64,000 bases of DNA from an uncultured Cedecea sp. (GTDB lineage Bacteria; Pseudomonadota; Gammaproteobacteria; Enterobacterales; Enterobacteriaceae): positions 1-64,000 of the forward strand of contig NZ_CANMLV010000022.1 in NCBI RefSeq assembly GCF_947498825.1. The letters run 5' to 3'. The position numbers and the translations under genes were made by a program. Below are positions 53,281 to 64,000 of this stretch, piece by piece. Each line of letters begins with the position of its first letter. The first letter of the stretch is position 1. The notes under the pieces are model-generated. The model worked only from the letters and a program-made list of their open reading frames with translations, did not search any database and was not told the DNA's origin.

Positions 53281-53404
53281 TACTCGTCATACTTCAAGTT
53301 ACTTGAGTGTTAACAGTATTCTGGCCATCGAGTCACATAGCTTATCTGTGCTCATCGACGGCCGGAGCTTCTCGCCTGGGAGCAGCGAGAATTATTCAGG
53401 GGAT
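53281..53404 (-). repeat. Degenerate ERIC-like repeat, copy 5, inverted
   Basis: The left end TACTCGTCATACTTCAAGTT and the right end CGAGAATTATTCAGGGG are the family ends in reverse order with several substitutions; the core keeps TGCTCATCGACGG. It ends 10 bases from the tldD stop and, being a hairpin, could act as the 3' end of the tldD message. Confidence 0.65.
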
Positions 53405-53414
53405 AAGTGAAAGC

Positions 53415-54860
53415 TTAAGCAGTACCACCGATGGTCAGATTATCGACTTTCAGAGTCGGTTGTCCAACACCTACCGGCAAACTTTGGCCTTCTTTTCCGC
53501 AAACCCCGACACCCTGATCGAGGGCCAGATCGTTACCGACCATCGAGATCTGTTGCATCGCTTCGATCCCGGACCCTATCAAGGTTGCCCCTTTGACTGG
53601 TGTCGTCACTTTACCGTTTTCAATCAAATAAGCCTCGGAAGTAGAAAAGACGAATTTACCAGAGGTAATATCTACCTGACCACCGCCAAAATTCGGCGCA
53701 TAGAGGCCATACTCTACGGATTCGATAATTTCTTGCGGGGTTGATTTACCTGCCAGCATATAGGTGTTGGTCATGCGCGGCATCGGTAAATGTGCATAGG
53801 ATTCACGGCGACCATTGCCTGTTGGCGGCACACCCATCAGGCGCGCATTCATCTTGTCCTGCATATAACTTTTCAGGATACCGTTTTCAATCAGCACGTT
53901 GTACTGGCCCGGAACACCTTCATCATCAATGGCCACTGAACCACGGCGATTAGGCATCGAACCATCATCAACAATGGTGCAAAGTTCTGAAGAGACCTGT
54001 TGCCCTATTTTTCCGCTAAACACTGATGTACCGCGACGATTGAAGTCACCTTCCAGTCCATGACCGACAGCCTCATGCAGTAAGACACCCGGCCAGCCAG
54101 CACCCAGTACCACCGGCAGCATACCCGCCGGGGCGGCAACCGCGGACAAATTAACCAAAGCCATACGTACGGCTTCTTTTGCCCAGGCATCAGCACGCAC
54201 TTCACCATTGACGTTTTCAAGGAAGTATTCATAACCGAAACGACCGCCGCCGCCGGTAGAACCGCGTTCGCGTTTTCCTTCGTGTTCAACCTGAACACTG
54301 ACCGATAAACGGACTAACGGGCGAATATCAGCCGCCAGTGTGCCATCCGTTGCGGCAACCAAGATAAGCTCATAGACGCCCGTCAGACTGGCGGTCACTT
54401 CCTGTACACGGCTATCGGCTGCACGAGCAGCACTATCAACACGTTTGAGAATATCGAGCTTCTCTTCACGCGTCATACTGGTTAACGGATCAATACTGGC
54501 ATAGAGCGCACCATGTTGTACCGCCCCCAGAGTTTGAATACGCCCATTACCTTGTTCACTGACAATGCTACGTGCCGCATGGCTACTTTGTTCCAGCGCC
54601 AGCAAGCTAATCTGATCGGCATAAGCAAAACCGGTTTTTTCGCCACTGATAGCACGGACACCGACTCCCTGATCGATATTATAGGAGCCATCTTTAATAA
54701 TACGGTCTTCCAGTACCCATGACTCATGATAACTGGACTGGAAATAGAGATCGCCATAGTCAAGACGACGCTCTGATAACTGACCGAGAATGGAAAACAG
54801 GTCTTGATGGGTTAAGCCATTCACAGACAGTAGTTGCTCACTTACCAGGTTCAGACTCAT
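53415..54860 (-). CDS. tldD: Metalloprotease TldD
   Basis: A 481-residue subunit of the TldD-TldE zinc protease, which processes antibiotic precursor peptides (microcin B17) and degrades CcdA. The zinc-binding HExxxH motif is visible as [13 protein letters not shown]. The length equals E. coli. The tldE partner is not in this window, as expected. Confidence 0.96.
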   Translation of the reverse strand: MSLNLVSEQLLSVNGLTHQDLFSILGQLSERRLDYGDLYFQSSYHESWVLEDRIIKDGSYNIDQGVGVRAISGEKTGFAYADQISLLALEQSSHAARSIVSEQGNGRIQTLGAVQHGALYASIDPLTSMTREEKLDILKRVDSAARAADSRVQEVTASLTGVYELILVAATDGTLAADIRPLVRLSVSVQVEHEGKRERGSTGGGGRFGYEYFLENVNGEVRADAWAKEAVRMALVNLSAVAAPAGMLPVVLGAGWPGVLLHEAVGHGLEGDFNRRGTSVFSGKIGQQVSSELCTIVDDGSMPNRRGSVAIDDEGVPGQYNVLIENGILKSYMQDKMNARLMGVPPTGNGRRESYAHLPMPRMTNTYMLAGKSTPQEIIESVEYGLYAPNFGGGQVDITSGKFVFSTSEAYLIENGKVTTPVKGATLIGSGIEAMQQISMVGNDLALDQGVGVCGKEGQSLPVGVGQPTLKVDNLTIGGTA

Positions 54861-55016
54861 CGTTTCGCTACTCTTATTACTTATCGCTCAAGGCGAAAAA
54901 GGGTGGAACTTTGGATAGTTCAAGTCACGACAACCCTAATCACTGACTGATATTTTGATAAAACTGCAAAATCAGTCCAGCAAAACAGGCCCGCAGATTT
55001 GAAATATAATGAATAT

Positions 55017-55140
55017 ATACCCAAAATAATTCGAGTTGCTTGTAGGCGCGAAGTGAGGCGCATCAATGAGCATAGATAAACTATGTGATTCGGCGCGTCT
55101 CACGCACGCAACGCCCTGGCAACTTGAAGTATGACGGTAT
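55017..55140 (+). repeat. ERIC-like palindromic repeat, copy 6
   Basis: A 124-base copy between tldD and yhdP. The ends are ATACCCAAAATAATTCGAG and CTTGAAGTATGACGGTAT (one G fewer than other copies). The rest of the tldD-yhdP gap is short and shows nothing else. Confidence 0.85.
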
Positions 55141-55179
55141 AACTTTTATGTGTGCCGTTATTTCTCCACGCACAGCAAA

Positions 55180-58100
55180 TCATCTGGCTTCGTTCATTTT
55201 CGGCTGACGTAATACTTCATCAACTTTCGGTTTATCCATCGGGCCTGTGATGCTATAGCGCAGGATAGAAACCTTACTCCATAATGGACTTAGTACCTTA
55301 CTCGCCGCAAATACCGCAGCACCAACAATAGGGTTGACCGCAAATGCCGTCGCTACACTGACCGTGGCAGAGATTTCCGGTGCGACAATCGCCTCGAGAT
55401 TAAGCTCGCGCCGCACTAAATCCATTTCACCTTTAATGGCGATATCCGCTTCCAGGCCGTCCACCAGTGTATCATCGGTATGGAAAATACCGTCTTTTAT
55501 CCATGCGGTGCTATTGATACTGTCGTAGTAAAAACCACTCCCGAAAGTATCTCTGAAATCAAAACGTAACTTGCGCAATAGCGCATCAAAGCTGACCAGA
55601 CGAAGTAATTGCCCCGCACGACCAGTGCCAACCGACTCGATTCTGCCACGCCCCAGTGACATTTTCAAAATCCCACTCAGCGAGCTTTCATCAGGAGACC
55701 AAGGGACATCTCGCCAATACAAATCATAGTTTACATCAAAAGAAGATTCCTGAAGCGGAATGCTCACACCAAAGAAACTCGCCGTCTGCCCCACCTTCTG
55801 CCCCGTAAGGCTCCCTTTTAGGGCCGTACGGAGACCGCCGGGTTTATTGACCCACTCCCCCTCGGCAGTTAACCGGGCGAACCCAGCCTCTATCAAACCG
55901 TTTTCCAGTTTCAGAGTATCGCCTTTAACAATTAAATCACCGTCAATACGACCGTATTTCTGCCCCCATAACCAGCATTCAGCACAACGCAGCAAAACGT
56001 CAGGCCAGCTACGGAAATCAATAGCCGATGATGAAAATATACTGTTATCAGCGCCTGTATCACTCTTCATCGCCCACTCAGGGTTAAAGTAGAGATAATT
56101 GATATTAGCCTGCCAGGCTGCGTTTTTATGCATTTCCAGCGTGCCGTTAAGTTCACGTCCTTTAGCAACCACTTTTGATCCGCCAGGCGTCGGCTGTGTC
56201 ATCACACTCAAGTCATGCCACTGTTGTCCACCTAAAGTCAAAACCGGTATATATAATGTCACCTTCTGTGGTAACACAATACTATCATCGGTAACATGAG
56301 CTTTATTCTGACTTGATAAGCCCAGCCATTCTTCTCCGGCGATAGCGGGCAAATAGAGTTCGATGCTGTTTGATTCAGGCAGTGCGGGGATCCCTTTGCT
56401 GTTCGCTGCCCAAATAGCGCTATCAAGAATCAGATTTTTATTGAGCAACCAGCGGCTGGAAAAGTGATTGTCAGCCCCCGCATTTCCGTTCAGGGTAAAC
56501 TCTTTTAACGATCCTTTGACTGCAATATTGACTGGCAGAGCTGTTCCTGCCGATTTATTCAATGGTGAAGGTAAGTGACTACTTACATTCTTTAAGTTCC
56601 CCGCCAGATTGACCTGATATTTAGCATCGCCGCTATAGGGAAGCGAGATATCTACTTTACCTGTCCAGCCCATACGACCACTGAGTTTTTTACTGATCTC
56701 ATCAGGTATGACATTTATCTTGCCTGGCAGCCAGTCCCCGCTCAAATTGACACCAATTTGATACTCTTTTTCCCCTGTTTTGGTAGAAAAATCTATGTCA
56801 ACCGGCTGATTAAACCAAGTAGCCTGCAGCGGTTCACTACGCAAATCACCATTAGAAAAACTAAACTTTCCGCTTAAACGGTGCAGCGTGCTTTCCAGAG
56901 GCTTAATTAACAGGTCATTATTTTTCAGCGTAACCTCGCCAGAAGCCAGAGTCATTGCGCCATCGAGGGGAATATCAAGATGTAAGCGAGCATTCACATC
57001 GCCGCTAATTTGCAGTTCATCGAGGGCGGCAGCCAGGGAGTCATCAAGAGGCGTATCTTTAAAATAGGGTCCTACTGCCGCACCCGGACCATTAATATCC
57101 GCATCAATCAGCAGTTGTTCTTTATCATAGTCAGGAATATTTGCCGTCAGGTTGCGTGCTGTAACACCACCAAGCGCGACCTTATCCGCATTCATCCACA
57201 GCCCCTGATTAAGGAAGTCAAGGGTGATATCAAGGTTTTTCAACGCCGGCCAGTCGGGCTGGAAAGCATAGGTCGCGTTACGCAGTGGAACATAAACCTG
57301 GAACTGACCTTCATTATCTTTGAAAGGAAATAAACCAGGGTCACCGCCGAATACCAGCGTCGCGTTATCCGCCTGTCCACCCTGGATAGCACCGCTCAGA
57401 TAATCAGTGAGTTCTTTACCCATCAGATTTTCCGGGAAATAACGCCAGGCTTCAGCACCATTATTGGTTCTGATACCTGCCAGAATACCTAACCAAGGTT
57501 CACCCTGCGCCGGTTGTAGATAACGAAAATCCCCTTTGGCCCAAACGGCAATAGCCTGAACATCAATATTTTTGCCTTCGAGCTCGAAACCTTCAGCATC
57601 TTTTTTCCACAGCAATGAAGCGGTGCCTTTGGTTATGTTCAGCGGTGCACGAAATACCGTTTCATAAGGCATTTTGCCGTCAATAACCTGAACATCCAGC
57701 TTACCATTCATCACACTCCCGCTCACCGTTCCCGATAAGTGCTCAACGCCGGGTACTAATTTCCACTGGTTCCAGCTGACATTATTCCAGCTCGCCTGCA
57801 TGCGTGTCTGATCGGGGTGGTCTAATGGAATATCCAGTGCCAGCGTCGCGATATGCCCTTGCGGCTGCATCGTTTTCCAGACTTTCACCACCTCAGGAGA
57901 AAAACGCGTGGCAACAGGCATGAGTCCATTGAAGTTAGCAAGTTCCATATTGCTGGCACGAACCCGAATTTCTTCACCTCGCGTGTTACCTTGCCCGTTC
58001 AGCCAGGCAAGCTCCAGCCGTCCTTTTGGCCAGGCATGATCATCAAGGGTAATATTAGTATCAGGGATAACGAGTTCCCAGCCCGAAGATTCACGACTGA

Positions 58101-58965
58101 TCTGTGCTGTCAGATTATCGACGGACAGATGGTGTTCAGTGTTATTTTCGCTTTCCCAACTCGCGCCCCCCTGTTTCAGCCAGATATTCCCTCCGCGAAT
58201 TTCCCCGCCATTGATATCCATCCAGCCTTCCAGGCTAAAACGAGCGCTTTGCAAAGAGAGATTATCGGTCATCCAATGACTAAACCAAGGTTTGACATCA
58301 ACATCATCTGCTTGTAACCAGATTTTGCCGCTATCCAGTAAGCCATTCTCATCCCGCAAGTCTAAACGAACATTGGCAACCCCATGTTGTCCGTTAAAAC
58401 TCGACAAACTCACCATACCTTCAGCGCGGTGGCGACTCTGCTCATTAAGCCAGGTCAGTTGCGGAATAGAGAGCTCAGAGCGCTGCCCCGAAAGGGTCAG
58501 AAAACTAAATGTACTGTCACGAAGATCAAAGTGATCGAACTGACGCAAGAAGAGATTGCTTATTTTACTGGCTTCGAGACCATCGCCTCCCCCCTCTGAA
58601 CTGAACGGGGTATTGATACGCACTTGTAGCTGATAAAAAGTGAGATCGCGAAACTGCCAGCGGGCATGCAACAAGCTTTGCCAGATATCCAGTGCCAGAG
58701 AGACACGTTTAATCTTCAGCTCGCCCCCTTCATTCAGCGGCACTTGAATATCTTCAACATTGAGGGTAGGGCCAAAGCTTTGCCAGCTGGCTTCAAGATG
58801 GCTGGCTTCAACAGGCACACCTGTTGCCTGCTCTATTTTTTCCAACAGAGCAGGACGCCATGTGTTCAGATGCGGTAGCACTAACCGTAGCGCACTGATC
58901 AGCAATGCAACAATAACAATCAGTCCCACGCCAGTAAGCAACAGTATGCCTGGCAGTCTCCTCAC
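55180..58965 (-). CDS. yhdP: AsmA-family phospholipid transport protein YhdP
   Basis: A 1261-residue protein (E. coli 1266) with one N-terminal membrane helix (about residues 7-30). A very long periplasmic beta-structured groove follows, ending in an AsmA-type C-terminal domain (about 1050-1240; DTLVDGLEADIAIKGEMDLV). With TamB and YdbH it carries phospholipids from inner to outer membrane. The gene is intact. Confidence 0.95.
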   Translation of the reverse strand: MRRLPGILLLTGVGLIVIVALLISALRLVLPHLNTWRPALLEKIEQATGVPVEASHLEASWQSFGPTLNVEDIQVPLNEGGELKIKRVSLALDIWQSLLHARWQFRDLTFYQLQVRINTPFSSEGGGDGLEASKISNLFLRQFDHFDLRDSTFSFLTLSGQRSELSIPQLTWLNEQSRHRAEGMVSLSSFNGQHGVANVRLDLRDENGLLDSGKIWLQADDVDVKPWFSHWMTDNLSLQSARFSLEGWMDINGGEIRGGNIWLKQGGASWESENNTEHHLSVDNLTAQISRESSGWELVIPDTNITLDDHAWPKGRLELAWLNGQGNTRGEEIRVRASNMELANFNGLMPVATRFSPEVVKVWKTMQPQGHIATLALDIPLDHPDQTRMQASWNNVSWNQWKLVPGVEHLSGTVSGSVMNGKLDVQVIDGKMPYETVFRAPLNITKGTASLLWKKDAEGFELEGKNIDVQAIAVWAKGDFRYLQPAQGEPWLGILAGIRTNNGAEAWRYFPENLMGKELTDYLSGAIQGGQADNATLVFGGDPGLFPFKDNEGQFQVYVPLRNATYAFQPDWPALKNLDITLDFLNQGLWMNADKVALGGVTARNLTANIPDYDKEQLLIDADINGPGAAVGPYFKDTPLDDSLAAALDELQISGDVNARLHLDIPLDGAMTLASGEVTLKNNDLLIKPLESTLHRLSGKFSFSNGDLRSEPLQATWFNQPVDIDFSTKTGEKEYQIGVNLSGDWLPGKINVIPDEISKKLSGRMGWTGKVDISLPYSGDAKYQVNLAGNLKNVSSHLPSPLNKSAGTALPVNIAVKGSLKEFTLNGNAGADNHFSSRWLLNKNLILDSAIWAANSKGIPALPESNSIELYLPAIAGEEWLGLSSQNKAHVTDDSIVLPQKVTLYIPVLTLGGQQWHDLSVMTQPTPGGSKVVAKGRELNGTLEMHKNAAWQANINYLYFNPEWAMKSDTGADNSIFSSSAIDFRSWPDVLLRCAECWLWGQKYGRIDGDLIVKGDTLKLENGLIEAGFARLTAEGEWVNKPGGLRTALKGSLTGQKVGQTASFFGVSIPLQESSFDVNYDLYWRDVPWSPDESSLSGILKMSLGRGRIESVGTGRAGQLLRLVSFDALLRKLRFDFRDTFGSGFYYDSINSTAWIKDGIFHTDDTLVDGLEADIAIKGEMDLVRRELNLEAIVAPEISATVSVATAFAVNPIVGAAVFAASKVLSPLWSKVSILRYSITGPMDKPKVDEVLRQPKMNEAR

Positions 58966-59014
58966 ATCTTTCCCCTTGTTATTACAGCATAATGCACAAA
59001 TCCCAAGGAAGGAT

Positions 59015-60484
59015 TCACATCATAACCACATCGAACTGCTCCTGATTGTAGAGCGGCTCTATCTGTACTTTGACCTGTTTGCCAACAAAGATTTCAACCT
59101 CAGCCAAAGCATGAGATTCGTCACTTTTTAGCGCTTCACCGACGGCAGGAGAAGCATAAACCAGGAAACGATCGGAGTCATAGGCATGGTGCACACGGAC
59201 CACTTCACGCATAATTTCATAGCAGACTGTTTCAACACTTTTTACCGTACCACGACCATGACAGCTTGGGCATTCATTACACAGAACATGCTCAACGCTT
59301 TCACGCGTTCTTTTACGCGTCATTTCAACCAAGCCAAGCTGTGAAAAGTTACTGATCCCGGTCTTCACGCGGTCTTTACTCAGCGCTTGTTCAAGAGAAT
59401 GCAGCACCCGGCGGCGATGATCCTCATTACTCATATCGATAAAATCGATGATGATAATTCCACCAAGGTTACGCAGCCGTAACTGACGGGCGATAGCTTG
59501 TGTCGCTTCGATATTGGTATTAAATATCGTGTCATCAAGGTTGCGATGACCAACAAATGCTCCGGTATTGATATCAACAGTCGTCATCGCTTCTGTCTGA
59601 TCAATGACCAGATAGCCACCAGACTTCAACTCAACTTTACGTTCCAGGGCCCGCTGGATTTCATTTTCAACATCGTAGAGATCAAAAATAGGCTGACGGC
59701 CACTGTAGTGTTCTATTTTGCTGGTCATCTCTGGCATATATTCTGCCGTGAACTCCAGCAAACATTCATAGGTCAGGCGTGAGTCAACACGAATTCTGTC
59801 CAGTGCTGCATCGGCAAAATCCCGTAATACACGCTGCGCCAAAGCCAATTCACCATACATCTGATAGCGAGTTTGATTACGTTTTTTACGCTCGCTAACC
59901 TTGGTCCAGACCCGTTTCAGGTATGCCGCATCAGAAGCTAAATCGCTTTCACAGACGCCTTCCGCCGCGGTACGAATAATAAATCCGCCCAGTTCGTCGC
60001 AATAATCACTGACGATACGTTTTAAACGTTCACGCTCTTCTTCACTGTCAATACGCTGAGAGACACCCACATGTGAAGAACCCGGCATAAATACCAGATA
60101 ACGTGAAGGTAAAGTGATATCAGTAGTGAGTCTGGCACCTTTGGTACCTAGCGGATCTTTAACCACTTGTACCATCAAGTCCTGGCCTTGGCGTACCAAC
60201 TCTGCAATATCACGAACGTGGAAATTTTTTTGTTCTTCTCCGGCGACACATTCCGTGTGGGGCATGATATCGGAAGCATGGAGAAACGCTGCCTTATCAA
60301 GGCCAATATCTACAAATGCCGCTTGCATACCGGGCAGCACTCGACTTACACGACCCTTGTAGATATTTCCGACAATTCCACGACGTGACTCACGTTCAAT
60401 ATGGATTTCTTGCAGTATTCCGCCGTCAATATAAGCAACCCGCGTTTCTGATGGAGTCACATTGACCAATAATTCAGCCGTCAT
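59015..60484 (-). CDS. rng: Ribonuclease G
   Basis: A 489-residue endoribonuclease of the RNase E/G family that matures the 5' end of 16S rRNA and degrades some messages. It has an S1 domain (about residues 38-120), catalytic Asp residues in [12 protein letters not shown] and IIIDFIDM, and the zinc-link segment [14 protein letters not shown] 60484 follows GAGGAAAAG and gives the E. coli length. It overlaps the maf stop by 11 bases. Confidence 0.97.
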   Translation of the reverse strand: MTAELLVNVTPSETRVAYIDGGILQEIHIERESRRGIVGNIYKGRVSRVLPGMQAAFVDIGLDKAAFLHASDIMPHTECVAGEEQKNFHVRDIAELVRQGQDLMVQVVKDPLGTKGARLTTDITLPSRYLVFMPGSSHVGVSQRIDSEEERERLKRIVSDYCDELGGFIIRTAAEGVCESDLASDAAYLKRVWTKVSERKKRNQTRYQMYGELALAQRVLRDFADAALDRIRVDSRLTYECLLEFTAEYMPEMTSKIEHYSGRQPIFDLYDVENEIQRALERKVELKSGGYLVIDQTEAMTTVDINTGAFVGHRNLDDTIFNTNIEATQAIARQLRLRNLGGIIIIDFIDMSNEDHRRRVLHSLEQALSKDRVKTGISNFSQLGLVEMTRKRTRESVEHVLCNECPSCHGRGTVKSVETVCYEIMREVVRVHHAYDSDRFLVYASPAVGEALKSDESHALAEVEIFVGKQVKVQIEPLYNQEQFDVVMM

Positions 60485-61067
60485 CTTTTCCTCGTCGATT
60501 CCGTAACGCGTGAAAATCACTCAGCAATTCATTTGTTTCCACCAGCGGTAGTCCCATGACTGCATGATAACTACCATTAATTTTTCGGACAAAAGCGCCA
60601 CCAAGACCTTGAATGCCATAGGCACCGGCTTTATCCATAGGTTCGCCGCTGGCGATATAGTCACTAATGTCTTGTTCCGATAAATAACGAAACATCACCT
60701 GAGTTATGACCAGACTTTCCAGCACTTGAGCGCTGTCTGCAATTGCTACTGCGGTCATGACATTATGTTGCCGTCCTGATAGCTGACGAAGCATATGAGC
60801 AGCTTGTTCGGTACTCTGTGGTTTTTCTAATATTTCACCTTCGAGCACCACGATAGTATCAGCCCCAAGCACAGGGAGATCCTGTTTAGCCATGGCAACA
60901 CCCGCCTGAGCCTTTTCACGCGCCAGGCGTCGAACATATTGCTGCGCATTTTCATGTGGCTGTCTCTGCTCAATAATACCCGGAACTATCTGCTCAAAAA
61001 CCAAACCCAGCTGGGCCAAAAGTTCCTGACGACGTGGCGATCCAGATGCCAGATATAACGTAATCAT
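60474..61067 (-). CDS. yhdE: Maf-family nucleotide pyrophosphatase YhdE
   Basis: A 197-residue dTTP/UTP pyrophosphatase, a house-cleaning enzyme that removes modified nucleotides. It has the family motif [11 protein letters not shown] at the N-terminus, then VLGADTIV and [15 protein letters not shown]. It lies between mreD (8 bases) and rng (overlap), as in E. coli. Confidence 0.96.
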   Translation of the reverse strand: MITLYLASGSPRRQELLAQLGLVFEQIVPGIIEQRQPHENAQQYVRRLAREKAQAGVAMAKQDLPVLGADTIVVLEGEILEKPQSTEQAAHMLRQLSGRQHNVMTAVAIADSAQVLESLVITQVMFRYLSEQDISDYIASGEPMDKAGAYGIQGLGGAFVRKINGSYHAVMGLPLVETNELLSDFHALRNRRGKDDG

Positions 61068-61075
61068 AATTACCT

Positions 61076-61564
61076 TTATTGCACAGCGAATTGTTGGCGA
61101 ATTTTACGCATTAGCAGGAAAATCCACGGCCAAAGAATACCGTTGATCCCACTACTCCAAAAAACAGCGGGCTGAAAGGCGACATTGGCATTTAAAAAAC
61201 CGGCCCAGAAAACAATCAAATTAGCGACCAGGGATAATAAAATCACGACTAATGCTTGTTGCCATAAAGCAAGGTTACGGAATAACTGATATTTAAGCGT
61301 CACCAGGTAGGCTACAATACTGAGTGCTAACGCACGCACACCCAAGGTGGAGCCACTGATCAAATCCATAATCGCGCCTACCGCAAAACCGGTTCCGACA
61401 TTAACACGATGTGGCAGGGCCAGGATCCAGTATAACAGTATCAGTAATACCCAATCGGGCCGGTATAATTTCAAATCATCCGGCCATGGCATCACTTCTA
61501 GCAGCAGCGCAATAAGAAAAGAGATCCAGATAACCCAGCGACCCTGGCTGCGATAACGTCCCAC
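61076..61564 (-). CDS. mreD: Rod shape-determining membrane protein MreD
   Basis: A 162-residue inner-membrane protein with about five to six helices, part of the elongasome with MreB, MreC, RodA and PBP2. The start codon is GTG and overlaps the mreC stop (TAGTG), so translation is coupled. Conserved segments include [20 protein letters not shown] and [19 protein letters not shown]. Confidence 0.96.
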   Translation of the reverse strand: MGRYRSQGRWVIWISFLIALLLEVMPWPDDLKLYRPDWVLLILLYWILALPHRVNVGTGFAVGAIMDLISGSTLGVRALALSIVAYLVTLKYQLFRNLALWQQALVVILLSLVANLIVFWAGFLNANVAFQPAVFWSSGINGILWPWIFLLMRKIRQQFAVQ

Positions 61565-62583
61565 TAGCGACTCCCTGTTGGCGCTGTAGTAGTACGGGGT
61601 GTATTTCCCCCGTTTGCCGGAGTTGGAGCAGGTGCGGCATCTGGAGTCGGCGCAGGAGGCCCCATAGCATCAGCAGGAGGTAATACTTGCGGCATCATTT
61701 GCATCAATCGTTCGTTAGCGACGCGATGAACTTCATGAGGCGCCATAGGTATGTCCCCTTCTTTATCAGCTCCCCACAGCAACAGCAAATAGCGTAAACG
61801 CTGTAATCCTGCGGTTGGGCGGGCCTGAATCACGGTATAAGCACGCTGAGTATCCAGCTTGACAGAAGACACCACACCCACCGGATAACCTTCAGGAAAA
61901 CGTCCGCCCAATCCTGAGGTCACCAGTACATCACCGACACGAATATCAGTATTGGCAGGTAAATGTTCAAGTTGCAGATCGTCGCTACAACCCGTACCTG
62001 AAGCCAGTACCCGAATATCATTACGCAATACTTGAATGGGCAGCGAATGCGTGGCATCACAAATCAGCAGTACCCGGCTGGTGAATTTCGCCACCGCCAC
62101 CACTTGACCAACCACCCCTTTATCGCTAATAACCGGCTGACCTTCGTAAACGCCATTAATGCTGCCTTTATCAATAACCACCTGGTCACTATAGGGATCG
62201 CTCACCGTAGAGATGACCTGAGTAACCATTTTTTGCTCGTCCTGGCGCAAAGGCGAACCGAGCAGTTCTCGCAGACGCGTATTTTCCTGCCGATACTGGC
62301 CCAGCATCAACAGTTCACTGTTTTTCAGGATCAGTTCCTGACGTAAAACACGGTTTTCACGTTCCAGCTGGCTACGCGAAGTTAATGTCTGAGACACGTT
62401 GTCGAGTAATTCACGAGGGCCGTTAGAAACAAAATAGAAAGGGCTGACAGCAGTATCAAGGTATGTTCGAATTTGACTGAACACCCCTAAGCGGCTATCG
62501 GCAATAATGACGCCGAGCGCCACCAAAACCGCCAGAACAAGGCGAATTTGCAGCGACGGGCCACGACTAAAAATGGGCTTCAT
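61564..62583 (-). CDS. mreC: Rod shape-determining protein MreC
   Basis: A 339-residue bitopic protein with an anchor helix (about residues 12-30), a coiled coil (about 65-110) and the periplasmic beta-domain that activates PBP2. The C-terminal tail from about residue 290 is Pro/Ala/Thr-rich and disordered. Confidence 0.96.
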   Translation of the reverse strand: MKPIFSRGPSLQIRLVLAVLVALGVIIADSRLGVFSQIRTYLDTAVSPFYFVSNGPRELLDNVSQTLTSRSQLERENRVLRQELILKNSELLMLGQYRQENTRLRELLGSPLRQDEQKMVTQVISTVSDPYSDQVVIDKGSINGVYEGQPVISDKGVVGQVVAVAKFTSRVLLICDATHSLPIQVLRNDIRVLASGTGCSDDLQLEHLPANTDIRVGDVLVTSGLGGRFPEGYPVGVVSSVKLDTQRAYTVIQARPTAGLQRLRYLLLLWGADKEGDIPMAPHEVHRVANERLMQMMPQVLPPADAMGPPAPTPDAAPAPTPANGGNTPRTTTAPTGSR

Positions 62584-62647
62584 AGGCTATGCGTATTCCC
62601 GAACCAACAAGCAAGGGAAGCCATCAGGCTCCCTTGTACCGAGGCTA

Positions 62648-64000
<1,353 letters not shown>

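Larger units (their letters stand above)
52913..53414. other. Repeat-filled gap between aaeX and tldD, aaeR absent
   Basis: About 500 bases with no open frame resembling a LysR-type regulator. It contains ERIC-like copies 4 and 5 and the presumed aaeX promoter. The left part (about 52960-52990) and 53117-53280 are AT-rich. Confidence 0.6.

Overview
The window is chromosomal DNA from a gammaproteobacterium of the order Enterobacterales. Most genes are recognisable orthologues of Escherichia coli genes in the E. coli gene order: murA-ibaG-mlaBCDEF, yrbG-kdsDC-lptCAB-rpoN-hpf-ptsN-rapZ-npr, mtgA-elbB-arcZ-arcB, gltBD, sspBA, rpsI-rplM-zapE, zapG-degQ-degS, mdh/argR, aaeBAX, tldD, yhdP, rng-maf-mreDCB. 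The moderate G+C content and the ERIC-type repeats whose ends read ATACCC...GGGTAT resemble the Yersinia/Serratia/Photorhabdus/Budvicia side of the order. I do not assign a genus.

Layout. 1-2240: the tail of an IS200/IS605-type element (tnpB end and right-end hairpin) that interrupts a membrane sensor gene, preceded in its operon by a secreted VWA-domain protein. 2289-7101 (minus): peptidoglycan precursor synthesis (murA), ibaG, and the complete Mla lipid-transport operon. 7329-15254 (plus): cation exchanger, Kdo synthesis, Lpt lipopolysaccharide export, sigma-54, and the nitrogen-PTS/RapZ cluster. 15277-19333: mtgA, elbB, the small RNA ArcZ (recognised from its conserved 3' half and terminator) and arcB. 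20184-26072: glutamate synthase. 26691-27827: sspB and sspA.

28000-42100 is an accessory island between sspA and rpsI, which are neighbours in E. coli. It contains (a) a ribose-type ABC importer operon with a DUF2291 lipoprotein; (b) a SorC-family regulator divergent from an operon encoding a split transketolase and an FGGY kinase; (c) a cytoplasmic-looking protein of three fibronectin-III-like repeats, two of them nearly identical in DNA; and (d) a YeiL-like Crp/Fnr regulator with an in-line frameshift at an A9 run, next to a DeoD-like phosphorylase missing key active-site residues and an NCS1 permease. The two sugar operons share one promoter design (CRP-like site, TAGACA-17-TATCkT, TGAATA-N2-TATTCA palindrome). 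They therefore look like one SorC-controlled regulon that imports an unidentified sugar, phosphorylates it and cleaves it by two-carbon transfer. This is the best candidate for an undescribed system here.

42181-63691: ribosomal proteins S9 and L13 with the L13 autoregulatory leader, division factors, periplasmic proteases, malate dehydrogenase, ArgR with candidate ARG boxes, the aaeXAB efflux genes without the usual adjacent aaeR, tldD, yhdP, rng, maf and the mre cell-shape operon. Six copies (one degenerate, one long) of an ERIC-like repeat are scattered between genes; one directly abuts the ArcZ 5' end.

Functional calls rest on recognising protein families by eye from the sequence and remembered E. 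coli sequences. No searches were run.
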